DNA from: a virus
Length of the DNA: 32,400 nucleotides
IMG/VR virus record: IMGVR_UViG_3300025276_003896
Coordinates: 1 to 32,400 of that record
Direction: 5' to 3' (one strand)
Under the pieces are notes generated by a model, which saw nothing but the letters and a program-made list of their open reading frames with translations, was not told the DNA's origin and searched no databases. Shown piece by piece: positions 1 through 8,281 of this stretch. A program made the position numbers and the translations under genes. Each line of letters begins with the position of its first letter. Within the stretch, counting starts at the first letter, position 1.

Positions 1-2264
1 AACGTTACTCCTGGTAACTTCATTACGTTCTCCATCTCATATTGGACCATAGCTCGGCACTCTTCTGCTTTATCCTCTGGTACGTTTATGACAAGTTGAT
101 CATGAATCTGTGCTGTTACCCAGCCGTTGATCCCCATCTCATTTAGTCTCCTGTTAATGTTAATAGCTGATCGGTTTACAATCCCTGCTGCTAAACTTTG
201 TATCTGGAAGTTCATAGAGTTATTCTTTCCGTTCTTATAGTCACGGTACCAGCCCAACACCTTCTCTTTTCCATACTGTTGCTCCAGCTCCTTCTTGAAT
301 TTCCAGTTAAGTAACCCATCACCAAAGTGATCGTGGAGCTTCTTTAGTTGTGGTAGGTGTCTAATGCGTCCTAACTTGTTCTTTATGTAACCATTCTCTA
401 GTGCGAACTTCTTACTACGTTCCATCCAACTGGCTAACGCAGGGAATCCTCCTAGATAACCAGCTACTAACTCCTTAGCTCTTTTCTGTGGAATATCTAA
501 TGACATAGCTAGTGCATAGGCTGACATTCCATAAGGTATACCAAGTGAATAGGCCTTTGCTGACTGTCTTACTCCAGGAAATACCTTACCTAAGTAGTTA
601 TCGTCATCCTTGTTTGGTGACACGTCTGGGATATTCTCTGTTCTAATCGCTATGGTTGAGTAAAAGTCATCTCCCTTGTCAAATATCTCCTGTATTCCAG
701 GCTCCTCCGATACAGATGCGAATACGTGTGGCTCTAATGATGTGTAATCCGAATCGATAAACGCTCTACCTGGTTCACTTATCATAAACCTTCTGATGGT
801 ATTCGTGTATTTTACCACCACCTCAGCATCATCTCCATCCTCCAGAGGCTTTGGTAATTGTTGTGCGTCAGATCCGTAACGTCCTGATGTAGTTCCGTTT
901 TGCTTATAATAGAAATAATATTTACCGGCTTCCTGAGCGTCTAAAAATCTTTCTATGTAGGTGCTTCGGATCTTGATAAGCTTGTTAAACACTCTTAGGT
1001 TATCCGCCCATTCATATTTATCCTTTAGCTCCTTTAACATCTCCATGTCAAACTTATCCTTACCCTTGTCTGTTTGGTTAAGTGCTTTCTCTCCTAGAAA
1101 ATTAAACACTATATCCCCTAAGTGTGTCTTTGATTGAATGTTGATAGAGACTCCGTCGTTTTTCTTCTTCCATAGTTCAAGGCTTATTAAGAGCTGATCT
1201 GTCTCTGGTAATACAGAAACATCTCCGTCAGTTAAAAAGTCCTTAGCGTAGCCCTCAGATAGCTCTCCGACGTTCTTAGCCGTTAGTGAGAACTTACCTG
1301 ACTTCTCCGATATAGGAAGATCTAAGTTGTAGAAATCTGCTACCTTTTGTCCGTAGCTTCCTTTATGTGATGGTGGAAAGGCGTCTAAAGCCTTCGTTAA
1401 TACCCATTGCTTTACAGGTAACAGCTCCAATAGACTATCTAGTACTATTTGCTTGTTCTTCGCTATATCTTCCTGTATGTCCTTGTATGTGGCTTCTATT
1501 AGATCTATGTCTAACGTGACCCCCATCTCCTCCATTGGGATAGTTACTTCCTTATAAAGTGGCATAACTTCTTCCGTAAAGTAGAAATCCCATAACCCTT
1601 CTTCCTTAAGTGTAACCAAATATAGATTACAAATCCGAAGGGTAAGATCAGTATCAGCAGACGCATATTTAGAAAGGATGTCAAGATCTGCCTTCCATAT
1701 TTCATATTGAGCTTTTGATGTTTTTCCCCCATTAGCATGTATTGATCCTTTTAATTCTAACTGTTCTTTATTCGCCTCCTCTTCCATGTTAAGTCCAAGT
1801 GCATTTTGGTTGTAGATTGCAAGTGTTTTTAAACTGAAAGGACTTCCGTATCCAAATGCTCCCTCTTCCTGTACTGTGTGAACAAGTAACTGTGTCTCTA
1901 CCCAAAGTGAAGGTAGTAAGTCAATACCGAAATAGTTCTTAATATAACGGCAGTCAAACGAAGCATTGTGCATTACAAGCTTCTTACCTACCATCTTCTT
2001 GATTAGAGTGATGCTTAAGTCATGAGCAGAGTGAATACCTACCATAGCATCGTCTAACGCATCTGTGATCTTATTGTGAATAAGAGTAGGGAAGTAATAA
2101 CCCATGCCCTCTTCTCCTGAAATGGACCAACCGATTACCTTTCCTGTTCTTGGATTTAATGATGTTGTCTCCGTGTCTACCGCAATCACCTCTGATTCCA
2201 GTATGTGAGACATCATTTCCTTTACAGCTTCTTGGCTGCGTACTGTTACATAACTTTTATTCAT
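1..2264 (-). CDS. polA: Family A DNA polymerase with 3'-5' exonuclease domain (C-terminus cut off)
   Basis: Replicative DNA polymerase of the Pol I family. I translated it from the ATG at 2264-2262; the frame stays open to base 1, so the last residues lie outside the window. The N-terminal proofreading domain shows the DxE motif (D30, E32 in VDTETTSL). The polymerase domain has motif A DYTSLE (D506, E511), motif B with R566, K570 and YG at 578-579, and motif C HDQ (H721, D722), so both metal-binding aspartates are present. A thumb-sized segment lies between the exonuclease and palm. No 5'-3' exonuclease domain is fused; that activity is the separate gene at 23833-24825. At the position equivalent to E. 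coli Pol I Phe762 there is a leucine (L574). The leader is A-rich, with AAAATAAAGG before the start. Confidence 0.96.
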   Translation of the reverse strand, partial: MNKSYVTVRSQEAVKEMMSHILESEVIAVDTETTSLNPRTGKVIGWSISGEEGMGYYFPTLIHNKITDALDDAMVGIHSAHDLSITLIKKMVGKKLVMHNASFDCRYIKNYFGIDLLPSLWVETQLLVHTVQEEGAFGYGSPFSLKTLAIYNQNALGLNMEEEANKEQLELKGSIHANGGKTSKAQYEIWKADLDILSKYASADTDLTLRICNLYLVTLKEEGLWDFYFTEEVMPLYKEVTIPMEEMGVTLDIDLIEATYKDIQEDIAKNKQIVLDSLLELLPVKQWVLTKALDAFPPSHKGSYGQKVADFYNLDLPISEKSGKFSLTAKNVGELSEGYAKDFLTDGDVSVLPETDQLLISLELWKKKNDGVSINIQSKTHLGDIVFNFLGEKALNQTDKGKDKFDMEMLKELKDKYEWADNLRVFNKLIKIRSTYIERFLDAQEAGKYYFYYKQNGTTSGRYGSDAQQLPKPLEDGDDAEVVVKYTNTIRRFMISEPGRAFIDSDYTSLEPHVFASVSEEPGIQEIFDKGDDFYSTIAIRTENIPDVSPNKDDDNYLGKVFPGVRQSAKAYSLGIPYGMSAYALAMSLDIPQKRAKELVAGYLGGFPALASWMERSKKFALENGYIKNKLGRIRHLPQLKKLHDHFGDGLLNWKFKKELEQQYGKEKVLGWYRDYKNGKNNSMNFQIQSLAAGIVNRSAININRRLNEMGINGWVTAQIHDQLVINVPEDKAEECRAMVQYEMENVMKLPGVT

Positions 2265-2321
2265 TAAAACCTTTATTTTAATATTATACTAATATACGAA
2301 ACTTTTTTTAAATATGCAAGT

Positions 2322-2585
2322 TTATTTAAGTAAATTACTTACAGCTGTTGAGCCCGCAAAAGTTCTTTTCTTTGTGCCGTTTATTTCTACAATAGTTGGG
2401 TAAAACTCAATATCGAAAGCGTTTAGAAGATCCTCGTTCTCAGTACCGTTTATCTTTAATATAGGTAAAGTTACCCTATCTACTAAACTTTTAATTTTCT
2501 TACATGAACTACAAAAAGGAGCATAAAAATAAAGGTAAGTCTTCTTACCTGATCCTATTACCCCTATTAGTTCCTTCTTAGTCAT
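2322..2585 (-). CDS. Thioredoxin/glutaredoxin-like protein (CSSC)
   Basis: Small thiol-disulfide oxidoreductase of 87 residues. The redox motif is C25-S-S-C28 after the strand YLYFYAPF, as in thioredoxin-fold proteins, and the cis-proline loop is seen as YPT (about 62-64). The length is that of a minimal thioredoxin or glutaredoxin, with no signal peptide, so it should act in the cytoplasm. The likely role is electron donor to the phage ribonucleotide reductase or redox control of other phage or host proteins. A second thioredoxin-like gene at 19332-19589 lies right beside the reductase, so this copy may have another partner. It sits between the polymerase and fibre genes with a 57-nt gap on the polymerase side. 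Confidence 0.85.
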   Translation of the reverse strand: MTKKELIGVIGSGKKTYLYFYAPFCSSCKKIKSLVDRVTLPILKINGTENEDLLNAFDIEFYPTIVEINGTKKRTFAGSTAVSNLLK

Positions 2586-2633
2586 AATATAATATAACTA
2601 TTTTTTTTAATGATTCAAACTCCTAATGAAGTT

Positions 2634-2903
2634 TTATCTTGTTCTTACTACGAGGAACTTTGAATACACTCCGGTTGAGCCTGATAACCACATTCCGCCT
2701 ACTTCCGTTGCTGCTTCTGAAGTTGGTAGGTTGGCAACAATAACACTGCTTCCTGTTATGTTTACCCCACCACCGATATCTGTACTACCAGATACAGTTA
2801 AATCTCCTATAATATTTTGAGATCCTGTGAAGTGTCTAAAGTTATTATCTAGTTCAGTAATCGTTAATGCTGAACCCTTTTCTGATCTGTACGTTAATGC
2901 CAT
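2634..2903 (-). CDS. Small fibre-like virion protein
   Basis: This 89-residue protein begins MALTYRSEKG and continues with a LTITELDNNF segment. That resembles the N-terminal attachment motif of many phage fibre and structural proteins, where the segment before NF is thought to bind the virion. The rest is rich in Gly, Ser, Thr and Val (TVSGSTDIGGGVNITGSS), as in fibre shafts. It shares the SGS/ITG wording with the larger repeat protein at 4215-5198, so the two may be parts of one fibre or decoration system. Eight bases separate it from the GTG-started gene upstream. The leader TAAAAACCAAAAT directly before the start also occurs before the thioredoxin gene at 19589. The virion role is inferred from composition and neighbours. 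Confidence 0.7.
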   Translation of the reverse strand: MALTYRSEKGSALTITELDNNFRHFTGSQNIIGDLTVSGSTDIGGGVNITGSSVIVANLPTSEAATEVGGMWLSGSTGVYSKFLVVRTR

Positions 2904-2911
2904 TTTGGTTT

Positions 2912-3394
2912 TTATTTAGATGCTACTATTATTTCTAACTGTGATGCTGATGGGTATGATTTTGCTTTTATTGAATCCATTGATATTAAATTGCCATAAT
3001 ATAAAGAATCAACATAGCCCTCTGCTACGTAATCTGAAGTTGATGATGCGTCAAACTGTGCATTACCTGTCATAAATGTTTTCTTACCATCTAACTTAAA
3101 TACGGTTGACTCAACGTTGTCTTTTATGAAATATAAATCAACATTATTAGCAGTAAGGTTAGAGATTCTCATATACCTTACTTCACCCTTTACAAAAGAA
3201 CCTGCAACTTGTTGTTGCTCTGAGTCTGTGAAACGGAGTATCTCGATTCCGCTAGATGAAAAACTTGTTTGTATTGTATCTAATCTACGAGAAAATTGGC
3301 CGACATCTTCAATAGTTACACTATTTGAAGTATTTTGGGCTTTACAGTTGTCCAGTATTACCCTTTCGTCTAAAGTTGATATAAGTTTACCCAC
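2912..3394 (-). CDS. Hypothetical phage protein, probably structural
   Basis: I do not recognise a family for this 160-residue protein. It starts with GTG (3394-3392); an in-frame TAA lies four codons upstream, so no longer start is possible. The protein is soluble, has no signal peptide or membrane span, and has one Cys near the N-terminus. It is rich in Ser, Thr, Asn and short beta-type segments such as VRYMRISN and VDLYFIKD. It lies between a fibre-like gene and phoH, within a group of virion-type genes, so a structural role (neck, decoration or fibre-associated) is an inference from position only. The leader holds the repeated AT-rich 14-mer described at 3403-3416. Confidence 0.6.
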   Translation of the reverse strand: MGKLISTLDERVILDNCKAQNTSNSVTIEDVGQFSRRLDTIQTSFSSSGIEILRFTDSEQQQVAGSFVKGEVRYMRISNLTANNVDLYFIKDNVESTVFKLDGKKTFMTGNAQFDASSTSDYVAEGYVDSLYYGNLISMDSIKAKSYPSASQLEIIVASK

Positions 3395-3402
3395 AGATTT
3401 GT

Positions 3403-3416
3403 TTTATTATAAATAT
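3403..3416 (-). promoter_or_regulatory. Repeated AT-rich 14-mer, copy 1
   Basis: The minus-strand sequence ATATTTATAATAAA lies 8 nt before the GTG start at 3394. Exact copies occur at 9161-9174 and 27254-27267. Read on the plus strand it contains TATAAATA, the core of T4-type late promoters, but in the wrong direction for the genes here. On the minus strand it contains TATAAT. It could be a promoter element or simply an A-rich translation leader. Confidence 0.3.
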
Positions 3417-3417
3417 G

Positions 3418-4143
3418 TTATTTCTTTGATGAAACACTAAAGGATGAGGATGCTATATGGTTTAGCTCTTCTTCGTAATACTCTATTATATCATCGACTA
3501 TAGGATCCCTATGATTAGTCTTTAAAGTAATCCCTTCTAAGTTCTTTACCTTACGTGATGCTTTGTATAAAAACTTAAATCCAGAATCTGATCTTTTTCT
3601 CAAATCTATCTGATTTCCGTCTCCGCAGATTATCATCTTACTCCTTAATCCAATACGAGAAACTATCATCTCCATCTGTTCATGAGTTACATTTTGTGCT
3701 TCATCAACAATAATCATAGAATCCATAAACGTACGCCCTCTCATAAATGAAACAGGTACAATCTCTATTTGACCATTCTCAAAATACTTTTCCATCTTTT
3801 CTTTACCGTAAAGAGTATAGAAGTTTTGATATATGGGTTGAACCCAAGGATCCATTTTTTCTCTCATATCACCTGGCAAAAAACCTATATCTTCTTTAGA
3901 TACAGTTGGACGTGTGATTATGATTTTATCATATTGTCGTCTGAATAAACCATCTAAAGCTACGTTACATGCTACTAGTGTTTTACCACTACCCGCTTGA
4001 CCTGCTAATAATGTTATGGTATTATCTAATATTTTTTGTTTTGCTTCTTTTTGCTCAGGATTTAACTGAATATGAAACTTAATAGGTTTTTTTGGTTCTC
4101 GTTTAGGACGATATGTATCATCAGAATGAGGTTTACTCGCCAT
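3418..4143 (-). CDS. phoH: PhoH-like P-loop ATPase
   Basis: PhoH-family ATPase of 241 residues, a common phage gene whose role in infection is still unclear (RNA or phosphate-stress functions are proposed). The Walker A motif is GQAGSGKT (48-55), preceded by LNPEQKEA, and the Walker B motif is MIIVDEAQN (about 142-150). The ITRPTV segment after the first helix and the CGDGNQIDL segment (sensor-type loop) are typical of the family. Length fits phage single-domain PhoH proteins. The N-terminal 25 residues are basic and charged. It starts with ATG at 4143, 71 nt after the stop of the fibre repeat gene. It lies among structural genes, as in many marine phages, which says little about function. 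Confidence 0.93.
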   Translation of the reverse strand: MASKPHSDDTYRPKREPKKPIKFHIQLNPEQKEAKQKILDNTITLLAGQAGSGKTLVACNVALDGLFRRQYDKIIITRPTVSKEDIGFLPGDMREKMDPWVQPIYQNFYTLYGKEKMEKYFENGQIEIVPVSFMRGRTFMDSMIIVDEAQNVTHEQMEMIVSRIGLRSKMIICGDGNQIDLRKRSDSGFKFLYKASRKVKNLEGITLKTNHRDPIVDDIIEYYEEELNHIASSSFSVSSKK

Positions 4144-4214
4144 ACAATTATTTATTGATCTATTTAATGTTTATTACTTTTATAGTGTACTACTTAGATC
4201 TAACCCTCTATAGT

Positions 4215-5198
4215 CTAATCCGAAATAGCTGCCCAAGTCGATCCATTATTAAAATATAACTTATTAGCAAAAACTGCTAAGTCTCCTGACTGACCTGCGG
4301 GTAGACTACCTAAGTTTGTAAGTTTTAATACTTCTGTAATGCTAACAGTACCGTTAACAGTTTGATCTCCTTGGAATGTGTTAGTTCCTGTTGTGGTTAT
4401 AAAAGTTCCTAAAGTAGAGGCAACATTAGAATATCCTGTGATAGCTAGAGTCCCATTTATCGTCTGATTTCCTTGGAATGTGTTAGCTCCTGTTTTAATG
4501 CTATAGGTTGACATTGATGCAGAAACATCTGCATATCCTGTGATACCTAACGAACCGCTAATAGTTTGATTTCCTTGGAATGTGTTAGCTCCTGTTCTAA
4601 TGCTATAAGTTGCTAGAGAAGCAGAAACATCTGAATAACCTGTGATGCCTAGTGAACCGCTAATAGTTTGATTTCCTTGGAATGTATTAGCCCCTGTCTT
4701 AATGCTATAGGTTGACATTGATGCAGAAACATCTGAGTAACCTGTAATGCTTAACGAACCGCTAATAGTTTGATTTCCTTGGAATGTGTTAGTTCCTGTT
4801 CTAATGCTATAAGTTGCCAGAGAAGCAGAAACATCTGTATATCCTGCAATAGCTAACTGTCCTGTTACTATCTGGTTACCATTTACGTGTAACTTTTCTG
4901 TTGGGTTAGTAATATCAATACCTACGTTATTAAAAATAGGATCGTAGAAAAACTTAGATGCACCATCTAAAGATCCAGTATTATTGAACTGGATTGATTT
5001 ATTTGATCCTGATACTAAGGATCCTGATACAATCCCTGTAAGATTTGATCCGTCTCCTGAAAAGGAACCGCTAACGAAGGAAGATCCACTCATATTTATC
5101 TCCCCTGTGCTTCCTGAGCCATTTTGGAGTAAATCTCCTTCTACTTGTAAGAGAAACTGATAAGTATCCTCAATCTTTCTATTTATTAAACTAGCCAT
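4215..5198 (-). CDS. Fibre-like protein with 34-residue tandem repeats
   Basis: This 327-residue protein has the look of a phage fibre or adhesin shaft. Residues 1-30 hold a RKIEDTYQFLLQ segment like fibre attachment regions. Residues 30-128 are Ser/Gly-rich and include a DPIFNNVGI-TNPTEKLHVNG stretch, a beta-repeat wording common in fibre proteins. Residues 129-298 are five tandem 34-residue repeats (key words TYSI, NTFQGNQTI, ITGYSDVSAS). The end (299-327) reads GDLAVFANKLYFNNGSTWAAI, a motif often found at fibre C-termini. There is no signal peptide. It probably forms a trimeric beta-structured fibre; the repeats could vary in number between relatives. Its leader is very A-rich, including an 18-mer shared with the nrdA leader. 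Confidence 0.8.
   Translation of the reverse strand: MASLINRKIEDTYQFLLQVEGDLLQNGSGSTGEINMSGSSFVSGSFSGDGSNLTGIVSGSLVSGSNKSIQFNNTGSLDGASKFFYDPIFNNVGIDITNPTEKLHVNGNQIVTGQLAIAGYTDVSASLATYSIRTGTNTFQGNQTISGSLSITGYSDVSASMSTYSIKTGANTFQGNQTISGSLGITGYSDVSASLATYSIRTGANTFQGNQTISGSLGITGYADVSASMSTYSIKTGANTFQGNQTINGTLAITGYSNVASTLGTFITTTGTNTFQGDQTVNGTVSITEVLKLTNLGSLPAGQSGDLAVFANKLYFNNGSTWAAISD
4305..4814 (-). repeat. Five tandem 102-bp (34-codon) repeats in the fibre gene
   Basis: Codons 129-298 of the fibre gene are five in-frame units of exactly 34 residues. Units alternate: TYSIR units end in SMS and TYSIK units in SLA, so there is a 204-bp higher-order period. The fifth unit (TFITTTGTNTFQGDQT) and the end of the fourth are degenerate, and half a unit (ITGY-like, residues 113-128) precedes the first. 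This suggests duplication of dimers and decay at the C-terminal end. Confidence 0.92.
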
Positions 5199-5214
5199 TT
5201 ATTTTTATTTTAGT
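5197..5214 (-). promoter_or_regulatory. A-rich leader 18-mer shared with nrdA, copy 1
   Basis: The minus-strand 18-mer ACTAAAATAAAAATAAAT runs into the ATG of the fibre gene and occurs again at 21440-21457 before nrdA. A-rich leaders without Shine-Dalgarno sites are typical of Bacteroidetes translation starts, so this is more likely a translation leader than a promoter. Confidence 0.35.
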
Positions 5215-5266
5215 AATCGATTTGAAGTGCTGTATATTATATAAATATAGTAAATAAAAGGATGGG

Positions 5267-6502
5267 TTATTTTGTTCTAGCAAGTTTTATTAGTTTATCA
5301 AAATTAGCTTGTATCTCATTCATCTTAAGAGCAAGATTACGATTCTGGTTTTTGATCTCAAATACTTTAGTTGCAACATTTTCTTGAAAGATACTATTGC
5401 TATTTCTTAGATTTTTTATCTCATCATCAGCAATCTCACGAATAATGTTTTTCATAAAGCTAGAGTCTTCGCCCATTGAATGCTCAGCTAAACTATTTTG
5501 AAAGTTTTTAATGTCATCCTCTACTTTCTTTGCTGGCTTATTCATTATACTCTTCAAGTCAGCTATTTTTTCATCTACGCTATTGTTTTGATCAGATTTA
5601 TGGTCATCAAGCTTTTTCAGTATGTCAAGTTGAAAATTATGTAGATTATCAATATCAGAGTTTTTAGCGTAGTCAGTAGGTATTCTAGAGTTAACCCCAT
5701 TTATCAAATTAGTTAACTGAAGGTTTGAGTTTGCTATCTCACTTTTAATCTTTGGGACTACGTTGGTAGGTACGTAATCCTCTTTAATTTCTTTTACCTT
5801 TGATTCAAGTAGATTAAAATCCTTAACTGTTCTCTTAGACTCTTTGCTTGTTGCTATAAGAAGATTTTCTACCTTTGATAGTTCTTTTTTATTCTTCTTT
5901 TCTAATAATCTAAGAGCGTCTGAGGTCACATATGGATGGAACATCTCTATAATCTCACGTCTAATGTCTGATACAAGGTCATTTGATGCTACATTCTTAG
6001 GGATAGCATTCGCTACCTTCTCAAGATTAGATCTGAACTCTGTTACTAAGTCTTCAAGTATACTCTTGCTTACAACGTCAGTAGGTATTTTCTTTTCTAC
6101 ATTTTTAATATCAGAGGGAAGTTTATCAACTTTAGATGAAAGATCACGAAACACGTCGGATACCTCATTAAACTTACTCTTATTATCCTCAACTGTCACA
6201 TACTTCCCATCAATGCGTTTTTCAAACTTACCTATCTTATCATCATAGTTGTGAAACTTCTTGGTGGTTGTACTCTCTACCTCTATTATCTGACTCTCAA
6301 CTTTACTCTGTAAATCAAAAGTACGGGTTAAAAGTTCATTTACCTGGTCCCCTGTCTTCCTAATCCAATCATTATTAGATTTCCATTTATTGGTAGTCTC
6401 TTCTATGAAAATATTCAATCTCTTAAGGATTGAAGTTTCTGAGTCTATAATAGCTTTTTGAAAGGATGGCTCTTTGTCCGCTCTTGAAAAAAATGATTTC
6501 AT
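5267..6502 (-). CDS. Long coiled-coil protein with proline-hinge repeats
   Basis: This 411-residue protein is almost wholly alpha-helical by composition: very rich in Lys, Glu, Asp, Asn and Ile/Leu at heptad-like spacing, with no Cys, signal peptide or membrane span. Short proline turns recur at roughly 28-35 residue spacing: IPTDVV (139-144), IPKNVA (167-172), HPYVTS (189-194), VPTNVV (244-249) and IPTDYA (274-279). Each is followed by a helical stretch with a Ser/Asp-rich cap. This is a known style of coiled-coil fibre shaft or scaffold, but I recognise no family. It lies between the repeat fibre and a membrane coiled-coil protein, so a rod-like virion part is the likeliest role; an intracellular scaffold cannot be excluded. 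Confidence 0.7.
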   Translation of the reverse strand: MKSFFSRADKEPSFQKAIIDSETSILKRLNIFIEETTNKWKSNNDWIRKTGDQVNELLTRTFDLQSKVESQIIEVESTTTKKFHNYDDKIGKFEKRIDGKYVTVEDNKSKFNEVSDVFRDLSSKVDKLPSDIKNVEKKIPTDVVSKSILEDLVTEFRSNLEKVANAIPKNVASNDLVSDIRREIIEMFHPYVTSDALRLLEKKNKKELSKVENLLIATSKESKRTVKDFNLLESKVKEIKEDYVPTNVVPKIKSEIANSNLQLTNLINGVNSRIPTDYAKNSDIDNLHNFQLDILKKLDDHKSDQNNSVDEKIADLKSIMNKPAKKVEDDIKNFQNSLAEHSMGEDSSFMKNIIREIADDEIKNLRNSNSIFQENVATKVFEIKNQNRNLALKMNEIQANFDKLIKLARTK

Positions 6503-6532
6503 ATCTTTTATAACTTTTTATTGTGTTTGTGA

Positions 6533-7894
6533 CTAATATGTTTTAGTTAAGTCGTCTGACTCATTATTCTGTATTTCTTTTTTTAATATAGATATTTGAT
6601 TCAAGATATCCTTCTTTAATCTTGGGTTTATACCTCCAATTCTCTCTTTCTCTAAATAACTTTGAAGGTCCCTAAGTCTTTTTTTAGGATCCCTCTCTTC
6701 TAATATAATGTTTTTTCCTGCATCTTCAAAGTCTGAATGGTCTTCCTCTTCGATTTCCCAGTCAGTATTTTCTACTTTATCATAATCTACTTCAATATTT
6801 CTAAGATCAATACTGCTTGTCTCTCCATATATTTCATACATTTTATTGATAGCTTCATCAATCTCCTCTGACTTACGGGTAACTTTCGTCACAAGGTAAT
6901 CAGGTGTATTGCTAGGAGGCGTCCAATCGGATCCTTCATACTTATCAAAATCCCTCTCAGGGTACATAATATCATCATACTCATCATAGTTGTCAAGAAA
7001 ATACTGTTGTTCCTCTTCTACATTAGGTAACTTATGTGCTTGTTTTTTAGTACCTTTATTACTTGTCTTTAGTTTATCGAAGGCGAAGTTAGCCGCTAAT
7101 ATCAAACTAATAGCTAATGGATCAAATACAAACACAATAACTAATAATAGAATATTAATGATACTGTCCATCGGAACTCCTGTTAAACCTGATAGATACT
7201 CTAAAGGTCCTAACTCACCTGCTACATCAGTATCAGATTTTAGTTGTAATATTTTCAACTGATAACGTTGAAGACTGTCTGCTACCCTTTCTCTCTTCTC
7301 TCTTATGCCGCCTCTGTTGATCTCCTCTGATTCAATACGTGTCTGTGAGAGGCGTAACTCTGCCGTGCTTACAGTTTGTCGAACACCCCCAGCCACCGTG
7401 GTGTCTCGTACTTGGATCGACGTAGCCTTTGCGTTACTAAGACTTGAAATATTGTTAGAAATTTGTTCAAGTTCCTTTTCATATCTTGTTACATCTGATT
7501 GATAAAAATCTGCCTTCTCTTGTAAAAATGCAATCTTGTTGTCTCGCTGCATTAACTTATTGAAAGTGTCCTGATAAGCTGCTGATAAAAATCCGTAGAT
7601 ACCCATTGACGTAATCGCTACTAAGATGATTACAGCCATTGTAAGGTAGGATTTTAATAAGAGTGATAACTCCTCCCAGTAACGGTGTAAAAGTGTCGCA
7701 GTGACAAGCTTAGCTACCTCTAATGAGCCGGCCATTATCATGACCTCAAGGGCTGCTCCAGCAAATAACTTACTAAGACCACTAACGGAATAGAAAGCTG
7801 CTGAACCTGATACAGATAATGCTGAAAAGAGTATTAGTGTGGGGAGTACCCTCTTAGATACCCAATCCACTAAATTGTTTATACCTGATTCCAT
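6533..7894 (-). CDS. Four-span membrane protein with central coiled coil
   Basis: A 453-residue inner-membrane protein of unknown function. Three membrane helices are visible near the N-terminus (about 17-38, 43-64 and 84-106). A helical charged region follows (112-235, with KADFYQSDVTRYEKELEQIS), then a fourth span at about 245-271 (LLLVIVFVFDPLAISLILA). The C-terminal 180 residues are cytoplasmic-type, very acidic and then basic-helical. The segment SLEVAKLVTATLLHRYW (57-73), with polar residues inside a membrane helix, looks conserved and functional. The arrangement resembles coil-containing membrane proteins annotated without function in marine phages. Possible roles are membrane remodelling or a virion or entry function. 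It ends 30 nt before the coiled-coil gene, probably in one operon. Confidence 0.72.
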   Translation of the reverse strand: MESGINNLVDWVSKRVLPTLILFSALSVSGSAAFYSVSGLSKLFAGAALEVMIMAGSLEVAKLVTATLLHRYWEELSLLLKSYLTMAVIILVAITSMGIYGFLSAAYQDTFNKLMQRDNKIAFLQEKADFYQSDVTRYEKELEQISNNISSLSNAKATSIQVRDTTVAGGVRQTVSTAELRLSQTRIESEEINRGGIREKRERVADSLQRYQLKILQLKSDTDVAGELGPLEYLSGLTGVPMDSIINILLLVIVFVFDPLAISLILAANFAFDKLKTSNKGTKKQAHKLPNVEEEQQYFLDNYDEYDDIMYPERDFDKYEGSDWTPPSNTPDYLVTKVTRKSEEIDEAINKMYEIYGETSSIDLRNIEVDYDKVENTDWEIEEEDHSDFEDAGKNIILEERDPKKRLRDLQSYLEKERIGGINPRLKKDILNQISILKKEIQNNESDDLTKTY

Positions 7895-7903
7895 AAATAC
7901 TGA

Positions 7904-8281
7904 TTAACGTTTTCCTCCAAAATACTCTGTTGCATGACCTTCTTTTATTAATAACTTATTTACTTGAGTCATTGTTGGGCTAATATCAGCGGTTGTACCA
8001 ACTGTACTAACTAATATTTCCCCCAAAGCTCTTCCATATTTACCTATACCATTAACCTTTAAATGGATATTACCATCATTAAGATCCATAATCTCCTGAA
8101 GTCTTGCTTTTGCAGCTAAACCTCGTTTCTTCTCTTCTTTATCTCGTGTTCTAGATTCAGGAGCATTCATTCCGTCTAGCCTAACTCTTACTTTTTTCCA
8201 TACAGAAAATCCTAAGTCAATAAGGCAATCGATAGTATCCCCATCAACAACCCTTTCGCATATTGCATTGTATGTATACAT
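7904..8281 (-). CDS. Thermonuclease (SNase-like) family nuclease
   Basis: A 125-residue protein of the staphylococcal nuclease family. It shows VVDGDT (D13, D15), RLDGMNAPE (R34, E42) and KYGRALGEI (R84), matching SNase D19, D21, R35, E43 and R87. The Asp that matches SNase D40, a calcium ligand, is Asn here (N39). There is no signal peptide, so it would act in the cytoplasm, or outside only after lysis. Possible roles are degradation of host DNA for nucleotide supply or of DNA during lysis. It directly precedes the amidase and holin genes in coordinate order. The 44-nt leader holds a short inverted repeat (GGTTAT/ATAACC at 8298-8317) and an A-tract. Confidence 0.88.
   Translation of the reverse strand: MYTYNAICERVVDGDTIDCLIDLGFSVWKKVRVRLDGMNAPESRTRDKEEKKRGLAAKARLQEIMDLNDGNIHLKVNGIGKYGRALGEILVSTVGTTADISPTMTQVNKLLIKEGHATEYFGGKR

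Noticed and set aside
2626-2820. Plus-strand open frames (for example 2626-2820, 3117-3440, 5844-6248, 11631-12056, 19996-20520)
   Set aside because: They lie opposite well-supported minus-strand genes, show no family motifs and have low-complexity or shadow-like composition.
4305-4814. Possible CRISPR array
   Set aside because: The repeats are contiguous, in frame and 102 bp long with no unique spacers; they are protein repeats of a fibre.
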